This document shows, one piece after another, positions 34,441-46,028 of a stretch of DNA of 64,000 nucleotides (positions within the stretch are counted from its first letter, which is position 1; each line of letters starts with the position of its first letter). The translations under genes were made by a program, and so were the position numbers. The notes under the pieces are model-generated. The model searched no databases. It saw only the letters and a program-made list of their open reading frames with translations, and was not told the origin of the DNA. Source of the DNA: Isoetes taiwanensis (lineage: Eukaryota > Streptophyta > Lycopodiopsida > Isoetales > Isoetaceae); the NCBI GenBank assembly GCA_021234155.1, contig JAJEKV010000020.1, positions 16,917,018-16,981,017 on the forward strand, written 5' to 3'.

Positions 34441-34720
34441 CATCTTGTAACATCATATATAGTTTATTAAACTAGCACAAGTATTACCCCTTTTGTCAAA
34501 GAAAAGCAAGTAAATACAGAGTGTGGTATTAAGACATGGGCAGAACATAAACCTCATGTAAGCTCACGCAAAATCTAGAATTGAAAGCTCAAATGATTTA
34601 CAAGTTTAGAGCAAAAAACAGAATCATAGAATTGAAATCTCAAATGATTTACAAGTTTAGAGCATAAAACAGAGTCTGGAATTGAAACAAAACAGAGTCT
34701 GCAATGGGGAAAATATGTAC

Positions 34721-34850
34721 CTGATGCAATATAGTTTCTCTGGCAGATTTCCTAATCATCTTATGCCAATAATTAGACAATGCATATGCATAAGCTACAC
34801 CTTTTATCTTGTGTACAACTGCCTCCATTGGAAATCTTACTCCAACAATG
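34721..34850 (-). other. possible isolated exon, function unknown
   Basis: On the minus strand an open stretch reads EFIVGVRFPMEAVVHKIKG and AYALSNYWHKMIRKSARETI. It ends in CATCAG followed by GTACAT, a good 5' splice site, and is preceded by CACCTAG, a possible 3' splice site. No partner exon is recognisable. It could equally be a chance open frame. Confidence 0.25.
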
Positions 34851-35296
34851 AACTCTAGGTGCACGAGAACCTTCTTACCTTTGAGTAATTTGTACTTTCG
34901 ATGGCAGCCAGGTTAGCTCAAAATACTTACCTTTTAGCACTTTTTTCATGGCAAAATTAATTTCCATAATCATCTATTGTATTTGCTTCAAGAACGTGCT
35001 TCACTTAATGCATTGGAGGACATAGCAAGGGACTCCTTCCTCATTGTCTGGTGTTGCAAATGATTCAAAGTAGTCTCCAACCTATCTCGTCTATATTCTA
35101 AACATCATTTGTCCTCGCCCTTCTAGCTCATGCTCATCATTTTTAAGATCCTTCTGATTCGTAGGCTCTAGTTTTCTCAATTCCCACTCATCACAATGCC
35201 TAATGTTTTCACAAGCAGACCCATCAAAATTTATGCATGCATTGCAAAAGCATGAGGAGACCTACACAGTAACTTTGTTGGGTCGTTTGAGTTTAT

Positions 35297-36600
35297 GAAT
35301 GATTACAAGGTGAGGGATGAGGATGGTCGCTCGTGACGATGGCGCTTAGGGTTGCCGGCAGTTTTCCTTGTAACTTGAGCATCCGGTCTCCGTTTTTGAT
35401 GATCTTTGGCTCGTTGGAAAGCTTGTCCCGAGAGCTCTCCATCACATCAATTTTGTTAGGGTTTGCTGTTAGGTTAGGGGCCGGATTTGGGTCTGTTCCA
35501 TTTCGGCCAAGTATAGTAGGGATGGGGAAGACAGATATTGCTCCAGCATCCAAGGCGGCAGCAAAACGGCGTGAGTCTACCACCAGTTTGGTGATACGTG
35601 ATGCCCCAGTTGCTGCGCAAAAAGAGATAAATAATTCAGTTGGAAGCTCTTTGCTTTCGGTGGTGGCTACTCCAGTGGTTCTTGAAGAAAGGGATTTTCC
35701 TCCCTTGCAAGGCGTTGCGAATAAGAGAGCGGAAGTTAATGGGAATTTGCATCAAATAGGTACAGATTTCAGTCCTAATGTAGATTCTCGGCCTCGGACA
35801 AATGATAGTGCTTGGAAGTCATCTGATTCTGTTACAAAAGTTTCATATCAAAGATTTAGTGATTGGCTTTGTAAGGATATATCATCTAGAAAGGCAAGGA
35901 TAGCATCTGCTTTACAGGTATTGTCTGAAGGGAGTAAGGAGGAGTTGTCTGCAATTTTGGACACATTAAAAGCCCGACAGTTTCAGCTTCAACAGCAGTT
36001 GCCTCCAGATGACATATTTTACCAGTCTAATTGTCAGAGTGTGGTTCAAGCTTCTGGTATTCCTGTGGTTGAGGTGGACCATCAAGCTCATATTAAGTGT
36101 GCTGAGAACTTATCTTCCTGTGCAGTTCTTGGGTATTTTACTGGTGGTTATTTAGATTTTTCTCAGTTTCGTGTTTGGTTATCTCGGCTTTTGAGACGCC
36201 TTCAACTTCCCCCTTTTCAGTCCATCAAGTTGTTGGCAAAAAACTTTGTTCTTATTATGTTTGAAAGCAGTGATGCAGTGGACTCTTTAGTATCAAGAGG
36301 GATTGATCCACTTGGTGGAGAATATATGATGTACCAGTATTATACTCCTGGCTTCACACCAGATATGGTTCGTGCATTAAAGATGCCTGTTGGTTCTCGA
36401 TACCTAATCTTCCTCCTGATCTAATGGCTCATCAATTTCTAGTTGCAATTGCAACGGGACTTGGGGTTCATATCTCACACTCCATCATGAATGGTCCAAG
36501 AATTTATGTTTCTATGCCAGTGGACTCGCCTTTACCAGATTGTATAGTTGTGAAGAGTGGACCTTGGTATAAAAAGCTGGATCTCAAGCTTCTGATAATC
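35297..36600 (+). mobile_element. LINE C, ORF1 N-terminal part (DUF4283-like)
   Basis: ORF 35333-36424 and the frame-shifted 36424-36600 form the N-terminal two-thirds of a plant LINE ORF1. There is a basic, Ser-rich start (a likely true Met is in MGKTDIAPASKAAAKRRES), VSYQRFSDWLCKDISSRK, then a DUF4283-like fold: AVLGYFTGGYLDFSQFRVWL, AKNFVLIMFESSDAVDSLV, and LLVAIATG-like HQFLVAIATGLGVHISHS with PRIYVSMPVDSPLPDCIVV. The frame shift is at about 36415. The sequence stops being plus-strand LINE near 36600, before the expected zinc knuckle. ORF1 proteins bind the LINE RNA. Confidence 0.7.
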
Positions 36601-37110
36601 GCCTCATCACCATCATCACGTTCTACGTCATCGAGATGATCATCCACAGACATCAAATTCTCATGCCATTGAATAGTGAGAGGCAGGATAGCCTCATGAG
36701 ATAATATCACAGACTTCTTTCGCGCTGCCTTCTTCCAATTGACCTGTTGCCATGGCTCTTTAGTGCACTGAAGATTAGGACCATCAGCCATAACAACCTC
36801 AGAAGCATGAGAGGCAGAAGCTGCAACGTGGAGAATAGTAGAAACTATAGCTGCAGCCGATGGTGCTAAGGATGACACCACCGGAACTGTATCTAGAGCA
36901 TCTTCCATAGCCGAGGAATGCAAAGCAACTGGCAAAGGTTGATCATGTATAGATGAAGAAATAACAGTGGGAGCTTGAACTTGGGAAGAATGTTGAACAC
37001 ATGCCTGAGACGCACGAGTGCCTCGATGAAAGCTAACAAAAGCCTCCTTATCAGGAAACAAATGGGCTAAGGTGGCACAAGGATTATGATTACACTTTGT
37101 GTATGGGTGG
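36601..37110 (-). mobile_element. LINE C, inverted ORF1 C-terminal part
   Basis: The minus strand is open from about 37110 to 36600 with KCNHNPCATLAHLFPDKEAF, an Ala/Ser/Val-rich linker, QCTKEPWQQVNWKKAARKKS and an acidic end DHLDDVERDDGDEA. The W-x-x-V-x-x-K-K motif is usual near the end of plant LINE ORF1. It follows the plus-strand N-terminal part directly but is in the opposite orientation. Confidence 0.6.
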
Positions 37111-37239
37111 TTTTGCTTAGTGGACTATTTCGTCCTCTAGGTTTTGAGTCCCATGTCATAGATCTCTTGTATGTATCTTGATTTTCCTTGATAATAAATT
37201 GTCGTTCTTCAAAAAAAAAAAAAAAAAAAAAAAAAAACA
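37111..37239 (+). mobile_element. LINE C 3' end with poly-A tail
   Basis: Plus-strand tail TTGATAATAAATTGTCGTTCTTC followed by about 28 A residues. The GTCG-TTCTTCA-A(n) end matches LINEs B and D, tying the rearranged copy to the same family. Confidence 0.7.
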
Positions 37240-38150
37240 ATGAAGTGATTACACCACTTTAACTGGCATCATATCAAATGCATGAGACTGATTGATGTCA
37301 ACTACCTCCCAAAATACCCTCTCCACACCAGACTTCCTCGATTCAAGAATGAACATGCATCTGCAGCATGTTTTACCTCCATTCCATCCTCCTTTCTTTG
37401 TTCTGCTTCAAGCCATAGTTTGTCAATTGCCCCTTCTCCATCATGAACTAAAAAAAAAAAAAAAAAAATCCATTGCATTCTTATTTTATATTCATGATAA
37501 TTCTTAGTCACGCTATAGAATGCCAACCATGATCTATATGATCAAAGTAAATAAAACTTGAAACTACTAGGTGCATTTTGTCGCAAACCATTCAAAGTGC
37601 ATCCTAAATGTATGATGCACTCAAAGTGGGTATCATGTTCCTTGTCATCAGAAGTAAAAGATTGTATATATTTTCTCCTCTTGCTAATAACCTTGAACGC
37701 AGAGATATGAGCCAATGTACTGATCTGTTCATTGCGTTAAATAATTTAAGGGCTAAACTTAGCTATTTGGCAATTTTTTAGCACATTCTCAAACAATATT
37801 GGCTAAAGTAAATGGAAAAAAAATCAAGAAAACAATAATAATATTAGCTTAACTTTTTCCGTGTCTGCACCAACCTTCCATCTCTTTAGCCAAAAACTAT
37901 TCTATTCTATTCTATTTAGCCAAATACTAGAAAGCAAGAGAGTGAAATTTTGTATTGTTTAGCTAAATCATATAAACATTTGGAATGAATTTCAGTCTAG
38001 TTTAGCTAATATCATTCTAGTTTATAAGAAATATATGGTTAGTAATTTATTTTCTAGTATCTACGGAATAATTTAAGGTCTAAATTTAGCTAACTGGCAT
38101 TGTTTTAGAATTTTCACAAAGAAAATGACTAAAGTAAATGAAAACAATTG
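37240..38150. other. AT-rich spacer
   Basis: No gene recognised. A second A run lies at about 37448-37467. TTTAGCTAA-type words recur between 37740 and 38130, suggesting an old degenerate repeat. Confidence 0.3.
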
Positions 38151-38174
38151 AAACAAATTATAGTACTTGTTTTC

Positions 38175-39048
38175 CCCGAGGTTCTCTTAGATTCCATTAG
38201 ATTCTACAAAGATTCCCTTAGATTCTTTAAGATTCCATCGAGATTCCCATGTATTCTCCACGATTCTATGAAGATTCCCTCAGATTCCTACTTAGATTTC
38301 GAAGGTTATCCCAAGATTCCTCGAGGCTCTATGTAGATTCTTCGAGATTCTCTAGTTCCTACAAAGATTCCCTAGATTCTCCAATATTCCACCAATGTTC
38401 CCCTAGATTCTCAAATATTTTATGAAGATTACGTTGGATTCCCAAAGATTTCCTTATGATTCCCATAGATTCTCTAATATTCCTATGAGATTCCTCTTAA
38501 GATCTCGTAGATTCTCCTAATATAAGGATCCCCCTAGATTCTCCAAGATTCCATCAAGATTCCCATAAATTGTCAAAGATTTTATGAAGATTCTGAGGGA
38601 TTCTCTCAATATTCTCGTAGATTCCCCAAGGTTCTCTTAGATTCCATTAGATTCTACAAAGATTCCTTTAGATTCTTCAAGATTCTCTCAAGATCCCTTT
38701 TAGATTCTTTAAGATTCCATCGAGACTCCCATGTATTCTCCAAGATTCTTTGAAGATTTCCTCAGATTCCTCGAGATTCTATGTAGATTTCCTAGATTCT
38801 CTAGTTCCTACAAAGATTCCCTAGATTCTCCAAGACTCCACCAACGTTCCCTTAGATTCTCAAATATTTTATGAGGATTCCCTTGGATTCCTTAGATTCC
38901 CAAAGATTTTCTTGTGATTCCCATAGATTCCCTAATATTCCGATGAGATTCCTTTAGATTCTCTAAGATCCCATTAAGATCCTTGTAGATTCTCCTAAAT
39001 TACCATAAATTATATGACTCCGAGATTCCAAGAAGATTCTTAGAATCG
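38175..39048. repeat. degenerate AGATTC tandem array, block 1
   Basis: Dozens of imperfect copies of a unit close to AGATTCCC(T)T, spaced roughly 10 to 30 bases, with variants such as TAGATTCT and AAGATTCC. Longer strings recur in block 2 about 830-850 bp away, for example the stretch containing CTACTTAGATTTCGAAGG (38290 and 39135). This shows duplication of a higher-order unit. No coding meaning. Confidence 0.85.
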
Positions 39049-39115
39049 ATCACATTGGCCGCAACTGCGACAGAATGATGCCAAAGCACCACTCATTAGA
39101 AGTTCTCGATGAGAG
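39049..39115. repeat. core module fragment (first copy)
   Basis: Non-repetitive 67-bp string beginning CGATCACATTGGCCGCAACT and ending GTTCTCGATGAGAG. It recurs at 39898 and, with more changes, at 41197. Here only the left end of the core is present before the AGATTC array resumes. Confidence 0.8.
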
Positions 39116-39897
39116 TGAAGATTCCCTCAGATTCCTACTTAGATTTCGAAGGTTATCCCAAGATTCCTCGAGGCTCTATGTAGATTCTTCGAGATTCTCT
39201 AGCTCCTACAAAGATTCCCTAGATTCTCCAATATTTCGCCAACGCTCCCCTAGATTCTCAAATATTTTATGAAGATTCCATTGGATTCCCAAAGATTTCC
39301 TTGTGATTCCCACAGATTCTCTAATATTCCTATGGGATATTCTCGTAGATTCTCTTAATATAAGGATCCCATAGATTCTCCAAGATTCCATCGAGATTCC
39401 CATAAACTGTCAAAGATTTTATGAAGATTCTGAGGGATTCTCTCAAGATTCCCATAGATTCCCCAAGGTTTTCTTAGATTCCACTAGATTCTACAAAGAT
39501 TCCTTTAGATTCTTCAAGATTCTCTCAAGATCCCCCTAGATTCTTTAAAATTCCATCGAGACTCCTATGTATTCTCCAAGATTCTATGATTGAAGGTTAT
39601 CCCAAGATTCCTCTAGATTCCTCGAGATTGTATGTAGATTTCCTAGATTCTCTAGTTCCTACAAAGATTCCCTAGATTCTCCAAGATTCCACCAACGTTC
39701 CCTTAGATTCTCAAATATTTTATGAAGATTCCCTTGGATTCCTTAGATTCCCAAAGATTTTCTTGTGATTCCCATAGATTCCCTAATATTCTGATGAGAT
39801 TCCTCTAGATTCTCTAAGATCCCATAAAGATCCTTGTAGATTCTCCTAAATTACCATAAATTCTATAAGACCCCGTGATTTCAAGAAGATTCTTAGA
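39116..39897. repeat. degenerate AGATTC tandem array, block 2
   Basis: Same unit and same longer strings as block 1, in the same order with small deletions. Consistent with a tandem duplication of block plus core. Confidence 0.85.
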
Positions 39898-40440
39898 ATC
39901 GATCACATTGGCCTCAACTGCGACAGAATGATGCCAAAGCACTACTCATTAGAAAGTTCTCGATGAGAGGAATCCAATGGCATTGACCACGCATTTAGCT
40001 GACCCCTCTAATGCAAGTTATTGTAATTTGAAGGCAAGTGCACTCATAAATGCTTTGCCACCTCACTATGTTTTTATTAAATAAGGATGCCACCTCACCT
40101 CCTTTAAATTAAAAAATTTGCAATATAATAAATATTCAATGGCTAGGATTTCTTCTCCCTTTTTTTATCTAATGGCTAAGATTGGCTGCTCCAAATTCCT
40201 TGTACTTTCCCTACAAAAACCAAGGGCCAAGATTTCTCACGTGCCTAATCAATGGTCCGAGGATGGGGCGCATGGCCCATGCATGCCCCCCACCAAATTC
40301 AAGGGCCATTTAAGTGCCACCTCAAAAAATAGACGGGTGGGATCAATCTCTATATATTTTCACCCTCCATAAGCACATCAAATAATTGTGTATATATACA
40401 AGTGGTTGTACTATGAGGGAGTACAGAAATTCTGAACCAT
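39898..40440. repeat. full core module, copy 2, promoter-like
   Basis: About 540 bp of non-AGATTC sequence conserved with 41197-41760. It contains a G-box CACGTG at 40238-40243, the RY motif CATGCATG at 40278-40285 and TATA-like TCTATATATTTT near 40351. No long ORF is conserved between the copies, so it looks regulatory or non-coding rather than protein-coding. Confidence 0.65.
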
Positions 40441-41196
40441 CAAATGAAGATTCTCTTAATCCCATAGATTACTTAAGACTCTCTTAAGATTCCCTTAGAT
40501 TCTCAAAGATTATCCCAAATTTTCCCTAGATTCCCCGAAGATTCTATATAAATTCCCTTAGATTCCCTTAGATTCTATCAAGATTCCCCTACTAAACACA
40601 CTTACTGTGAAAGATTCCCTAAGATTCCACAAGTTTCCACTTAATGTGAAAGATTCCCTAAGTTTCCACAAGATTCTATAAGGATTCCTTTAGATTTTCA
40701 AACATTATCACAAGAATCCTCTAGATTCTCCAAAATTCTATGTAGATTCTCCTAAATTCCGTTAGATTCTATGTAGATTCCCTTCGATTCTATGTAGATT
40801 CCCTTAGATTCTACAGAGATTCCCCTAGATTCCCAAAGATGCGCTCAGATTCTGCTAGATTCTCTACAATTCGCTTGAAATTCCCATACATTCCCTAATT
40901 TTGTTGAGGTTCCCTAGCTTCCTAAAGATTATCTCAAGATTCCTCAAGATTCCCCATGTTTCTATGTAGATTCTCCTAGATCCCCTTAGATTCTATGAAG
41001 ATTCCCCTACATTCTCAAAGGTTTTATAAAGATTCCCATAGAATATCAAAGATTCCCTTGTGATTCTCATAGATTCCCGAAGATTCTCTTGACCTTCAAC
41101 TACATTCGCTAAGATCCTATGAAGATTCTCCTAGATTCTCTTGAATTCCATAAATTCTGTAAAATTCTAAGTTTCCAAAAAGATTCTTGGTATTCG
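40441..41196. repeat. degenerate AGATTC tandem array, block 3
   Basis: AGATTC-type array as before, more diverged, separating the two full core modules. Confidence 0.82.
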
Positions 41197-41760
41197 ATCA
41201 CATTAGCTCCAACTGCGATGGAATGGTGCCAAAGCACTACTCATTGGAAAGCTCTCGACGAGAGCAATCCAAGGACGTGGGCTTCATCTTCATCCGACCC
41301 CTCTACTGCAAGTTACCGGCCTTTGAAGCCGATTATAGAAAAGAAGCTTCATAGAAAGTCCATCCATTAATGTTGGTGCCGCCCCATTACCTCTTTATTA
41401 AATAAGGGTGCCACTTCACCTCCTTTAATAAAAGAAATTGCAATTAAATAAAAAATTTAATGGTCAGGATTTCTCCTCCCCCTTTTGATCCAACGGCTAA
41501 GATTGAGTGCACCAAAAAGCACCTTTTAATTTAAAAAATCAAAGGCCATGATTTCTCACGTGCCCGATCAACGGTCTAGGGATGGGGTGCATGCCCCATG
41601 CATGTCCCATGCATGCCCCCCACTAAATCCAAAGGCCGTTGTCGCGCCACCTCACAAAATGGACGGATGGGATCAATCTCTACATAACTTTCACCCCCCC
41701 ATAGGCACATCAAATAATTGTATATATATAACAGATAAGTGTTTGTAATATGAAGGACTG
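41197..41760. repeat. full core module, copy 3, promoter-like
   Basis: Second full copy of the core. G-box CACGTG at 41557-41562, two RY motifs at 41597-41604 and 41608-41615 (one more than copy 2), and a TATATATATAA stretch near 41724. The order and spacing of these words match copy 2. Confidence 0.65.
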
Positions 41761-41779
41761 CATGAAGCCGACCCGTTAA

Positions 41780-42195
41780 AACACACAGCGTGAGAGTCCC
41801 CTAGATTCTTAAGATTCTACAAAAATTTCTCTAGATTTCTGAAGATTATCCCAAGGTTCCTTTAGATTCTGCAATAATCTATGTAGATTCTATGCAGATT
41901 CCCCTAGATTCTCCAAGATTCCTCTCGACTCTCAAAGATTTTATTAAGATTTCCTTAGGTTCCCCTAGATTTCCTAAGATTCTCTTAAGATTCCCCTAGA
42001 CTTTCAAAGATTATCCCAAGATTCCTCTAGATTTTCCAAGATTCCATGTAGATTTTCCTAGATTTTCCAAGATTCTATATAGAGTCCCCTAGAATCACTA
42101 AGATTCTCTTGAGATTACTCAAGATTCTCTAAGATCCTATGAAATTCCTCTAGATTCTCCAAGAATTGCAATGAAGATTCCTGTAGATTCTCATC
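41780..42195. repeat. degenerate AGATTC tandem array, block 4
   Basis: Last block of the array, ending near 42195 where ordinary AT-rich DNA resumes. Confidence 0.8.
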
Positions 42196-42954
42196 ATATG
42201 CCACACAATGGCTAAAACAGTCTTAATTACAAAGCTTAACTAGGCAAAAGCCTAGCCAAGTATCATTTGGATATTCCTCCATGTTTTTACTGCATAATCA
42301 TCCACAGTAGACCTTTAAAAAGAAAAAGGAAACTGCTATTATAAATATACGCATAGCCATGAATCTGCATATAATATTTCAGCTATAGATAGCACAAAAT
42401 AGGGACTATTTACCAGCCAAGTTTTGTCCAAAAATTACGCATATCACTGCCCCAAGTTCAGTACACTCATTCTTAAAATCATGAAGTTTAAATAGTAGAA
42501 ATATGGATATCTAAGTAGCAAGATGGCCCAGCATGTACATTACCAAAAACCTGAGTTTCTTATCCCAATGAAGTCTGACAGATAAATTACCTTGTTCAAG
42601 TATAAAACAGTAGAAATGCAGATGTGAAACATAGACACAGTCAAGCTTAAATAGTATTAAGCACCCTTTCATCATTACAATCTTCGAGCCCTCTTCCATT
42701 GCATTTTACTAAGCTCCAACATAACCAAGTAGGTAAAAATGCAAGGGCCAAAAGGTACCATAGGTTTCTCGGTTATTAACTGTTTGCCTAATGTAATGCT
42801 TTTGTCCCAAGTTAGAAAGATCCACGTGCAAGAAATACATAATAAAATTCAGAATAAACTCATACAGAGGAAAGAGTAGATGTTTTTTCAAATTACTATC
42901 CCCGCGCCTTACTATTTGCAGCCTTTAATCTTCATCCTTATCAATAATTTAGGC
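42196..42954. other. AT-rich spacer before LINE D
   Basis: No gene recognised. Short open frames on the minus strand have no family resemblance. LINE D starts abruptly at about 42955. Confidence 0.3.
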
Positions 42955-45427
42955 AGAGTTTTTCCGAGTTTATTGGAATTGGCTTGGTGATGACGTCTTC
43001 AATGCTTTGAGTTTCGCCGGCTCAGGAGCTTGGATAAGATCATCAACACTGGTTGCATTTCCCTTATTCCTAAGTGCAAAGAGCCTAAAACTATCTCGGA
43101 TTGGCGCCCTATAACTTTGTTATCTACGGTGTATAAGATCTTTGCTAAGGCCTTGACAGAGAAAGTGCGGGATATCTTAGCAGAGTCTATCTCTTTCACG
43201 CAATCAGGATTTTTACCTAAGCGTTGTATTCTTGATAATGTAGCCACCGCTTATGAGGGAATGTATTGGGCGCGTCTTAAGGGTCAGCACATTGTATATC
43301 TCAAACTGGATTTTGTTAAAGCCTATGACAGTATAGATTGGAATTTCCTACAAAAATGCCTTCTGACATTGGGATTTGGAGAGTTGTTTACTAGAGATGT
43401 TATGAAGCTCCATCTTTCTGCTCGGTCTACTATGCTTTTTCAGGGAGAGCTGTCGGCTGTGTTTCCTGTTGATAGAGGAGTTCGACAAGGATGTCCCCTT
43501 GCCCCATTATTGTTCACTATTGTGGCAGAGGTATTGTCCCAGCTATTCTCTTCGGCTACTCAAGATGGCGTAATTCAGGGATTGACTATGGAGGATGGTT
43601 CTCAAGAAGTGGGTAATCAGTATGCCGATGATACATTTCCCTTTCTAGTGGCTAAGGATGATAATCTTCAGAATGCTTAGCTTTTGCTGGACTCTTTCTC
43701 CCTGGCATCAGGGGTTCTTGTTGGATGGCTAAAGTGCTCTGCTTTATGGACTTTGGATGTGGATGTTCCTCGCTGTGTTTACGAGTATCCTGGAAAGTGC
43801 TTTCTCAAGGGAAGGCCACTAAACTCTTGGACATTCCTGTAGGTATACATATCTCTACTTCAGATGCATGGGATGTTATAGTGGAAGGCCTGCGTAAGCA
43901 TTTTTTTTTTATGGAATACAGCTAAGCTTTCTTTGGCAGGGCGGATAGTAGCTGCTAAGCAGGTTCTCAGCAACACTCATGTATATATGGCATCTGTTGT
44001 GCTTGCCTCACAAACAAAGTTTCAAGAGGTTGTCGCAATTGTCCGTAACTTCATTTGGGCAGGTACTGAGACAGGTGTAGTTGTGAAGGTCGCTTGGTCC
44101 ACACGTATCAAACCAAAATTTGTTGGAGGTCTAGGTATGATTGACTTTCATTTACAGAGTAAAATTATGATATCTAAGTTCATTTGTCGCTACTTGGTGG
44201 GTATGATACATTCGCCTGGAATGGGATTGGTTGCGCAAGCACTTGGGCAGTGTATTCCTTTTGGGAAACTGGCATTTAGGGCAGTTCTTCCTTGGTGTCT
44301 CTTTTATCAGCTTCGTCCATATCTGAATGCTTCCCCCTTCTTGAAGGGACTGCTTGATTCTTGGGAGATAGTCCGTGTGCTATTTAAGAGTAATCCAGGT
44401 GTATGTCCACAGGCAGGTTCTCTGTGTTGGTGGATTCCTCTGGATAATCACATGCCTCTGTGTGCTACTATACATCCATTGACTCAGCGGCGTTAGAGGC
44501 GTGCTGGTATTCTCACAGTTGGTGCTTGGTATGAGGCAGGACACTTGTTGACTTGGGATGCTTTTCAGACTAAGTTTATGCTATCTCGATGGGACAGAGC
44601 TCTGTGGCAAAAGCTGGCTGGCATTCTGCCAGACGCTCCTTCACAATCAGTTGATGTGTCTATTTGGACTGGTCCCCAAATTGTTAATCCACAACATCTT
44701 GTGCATTCATTATATCAAAAGCTGGTTGATGTTGACATTATCCCCCCTCGGACTGGTTGGCAGCTCCGCATTCCCCCTCCTCAGTGGAAGCGTATGTGGT
44801 CCTGGGTCTGGAATAAATTGTTGCATCCCAAAGTTTCTACCTTATGGTGGCAACTCCTTCACCGATGTCTGCGGGTTAATGTGCTGGTTCATAAGTTTTA
44901 TCCCCGCATTTCAGAACTCTGTCCACTGTGTAAGCGGCAAGTTGAGAGTATCGAGCACTGCTTTTTTCTATGTGACCAAGTTCAACCAGTTTGGTCATGG
45001 TTACTATCTCTCTTCCATGTGGTCTTGACTAGCCAGCAGGTGCTTCTCGCCATTTATCCTTCCACTTGGAACAGCTTGAAGCAACAGGCTTTCCACTTAG
45101 CTTCAGGCTGGTTGTTGTGGTCTATTTGGAAAAGAAGGCGAATGTGTATCTTTAAAGGCTTATCAATTAGTGTCGACCAACTTCTTCACGAGGCGCAAGA
45201 CAGATTGGTGAAGGCATACCTATGCTGTCAGCTTGCTCCTGAGAAAAAACGTTTGATTTTTGAGGAATATTTGGGTATCTTATCTTATGCATAGACATGT
45301 GGCTGCACTCAGTGGATTATCTTTGTCTGCTGAGATTTTATTCTTGTCTTTGCATCTATGTGTGTACTTCTTCTGGAATATTGAATAACAGTTTGTCGCC
45401 CTTCAACAAAAGAAAAAAATAATAATA
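42955..45427 (+). mobile_element. LINE D, 5'-truncated: RT, zf-RVT, 3' tail
   Basis: Begins inside the RT domain. ORF 43030-43680: GCISLIPKCKEPKTISDWRP, LKLDFVKAYDSIDWNFLQK (first Asp), RGVRQGCPLAPLLFTIVAEV and the catalytic QYADDTFPF. A stop at 43678 and frame changes near 43720 and 43920 follow. ORF 43933-44496 has LSNTHVYMASVVLASQTKF and VRNFIWAGTETGVVVKVAW. ORF 44545-45294 has the zf-RVT end, LCPLCKRQVESIEHCFFLC, ending LIFEEYLGILSYA. The 3' UTR finishes TTTGTCGCCCTTCAACAAAAG near 45410. Endonuclease and ORF1 are missing. It is the best copy of the family in this window. Confidence 0.85.
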
Positions 45428-45614
45428 ATTTAGGCAATAAATGAAATATTAGATCACATTCTAGTGCTCAAGCACTCTCTCTTAAACTAAGCTTGGCTTG
45501 CAAAATGTATTCATTTATTGAGGTGCAAAATGTATCCCTTTGCTGTAGACAAGTTGTTCAGAGAACTTTACTTTACTGTTACTATGTGAATAGAAAAGAA
45601 AATGCTTGTTCTAG

Positions 45615-46028
45615 GTCAGCAAAGGCAAGGAAAATGGCTCTCCAAACAAGCTAAAAGGAGAGAATTGGCACTGCGTCGGAAGCAAAAAAGGAGACAGTAT
45701 TGCAACACCTCAGAGGCAGAAATTTTCTTCTAAAATTGGTAATATATTCTGTAGAAATGCCTTTGATGTTAAACCCTTGATGCCTTTGAGAAATATAGAC
45801 AACCGTTGTCCACAATCTCCCATAACACTTGGAGGACTGAGAAATTCAGGTCATAATATGAAATGCTTTGTAACAGATTCACCTTCTGCTAGACAAAATT
45901 TGTGCACTCCATCTCTAAGAAAACGTTCTTATGTTTATAATAGGGGATTCTGGATACCTAAGAAAGGTTCTACTCCTTCTACCAACAGAGAAGCTGGTTC
46001 CACCCAAGCAGCATTCAATAATCCTTAA
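45615..46028 (+). CDS. possible orphan terminal exon, function unknown
   Basis: After a plausible acceptor (GTTCTAG at 45608-45614) the frame VSKGKENGSPNKLKGENW stays open for 137 codons to the TAA at 46026-46028. The translation is rich in Ser, Asn, Arg and Lys with few hydrophobic residues, including NAFDVKPLMPLRNIDNRC and RKRSYVYNRGFWIPKK. I do not recognise a domain. If real, it is the last exon of a plus-strand host gene whose previous intron now holds LINE D. Upstream exons were not found. It could be a chance open frame. Confidence 0.35.
   Translation, partial: VSKGKENGSPNKLKGENWHCVGSKKGDSIATPQRQKFSSKIGNIFCRNAFDVKPLMPLRNIDNRCPQSPITLGGLRNSGHNMKCFVTDSPSARQNLCTPSLRKRSYVYNRGFWIPKKGSTPSTNREAGSTQAAFNNP

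Noticed and set aside
37302-37526. Minus-strand ORF with poly-Phe
   Set aside because: The Phe run is the complement of an A tract. No other protein-like feature is present.
38148-41370. Ser/Phe/Arg-rich ORFs in the AGATTC array
   Set aside because: They are translations of the degenerate repeat (DSLRF, KIPSRF words) and are not conserved between the array blocks.
38175-42195. CRISPR-like array
   Set aside because: Repeats are short, highly variable and irregularly spaced, and the window is clearly a plant nuclear genome.
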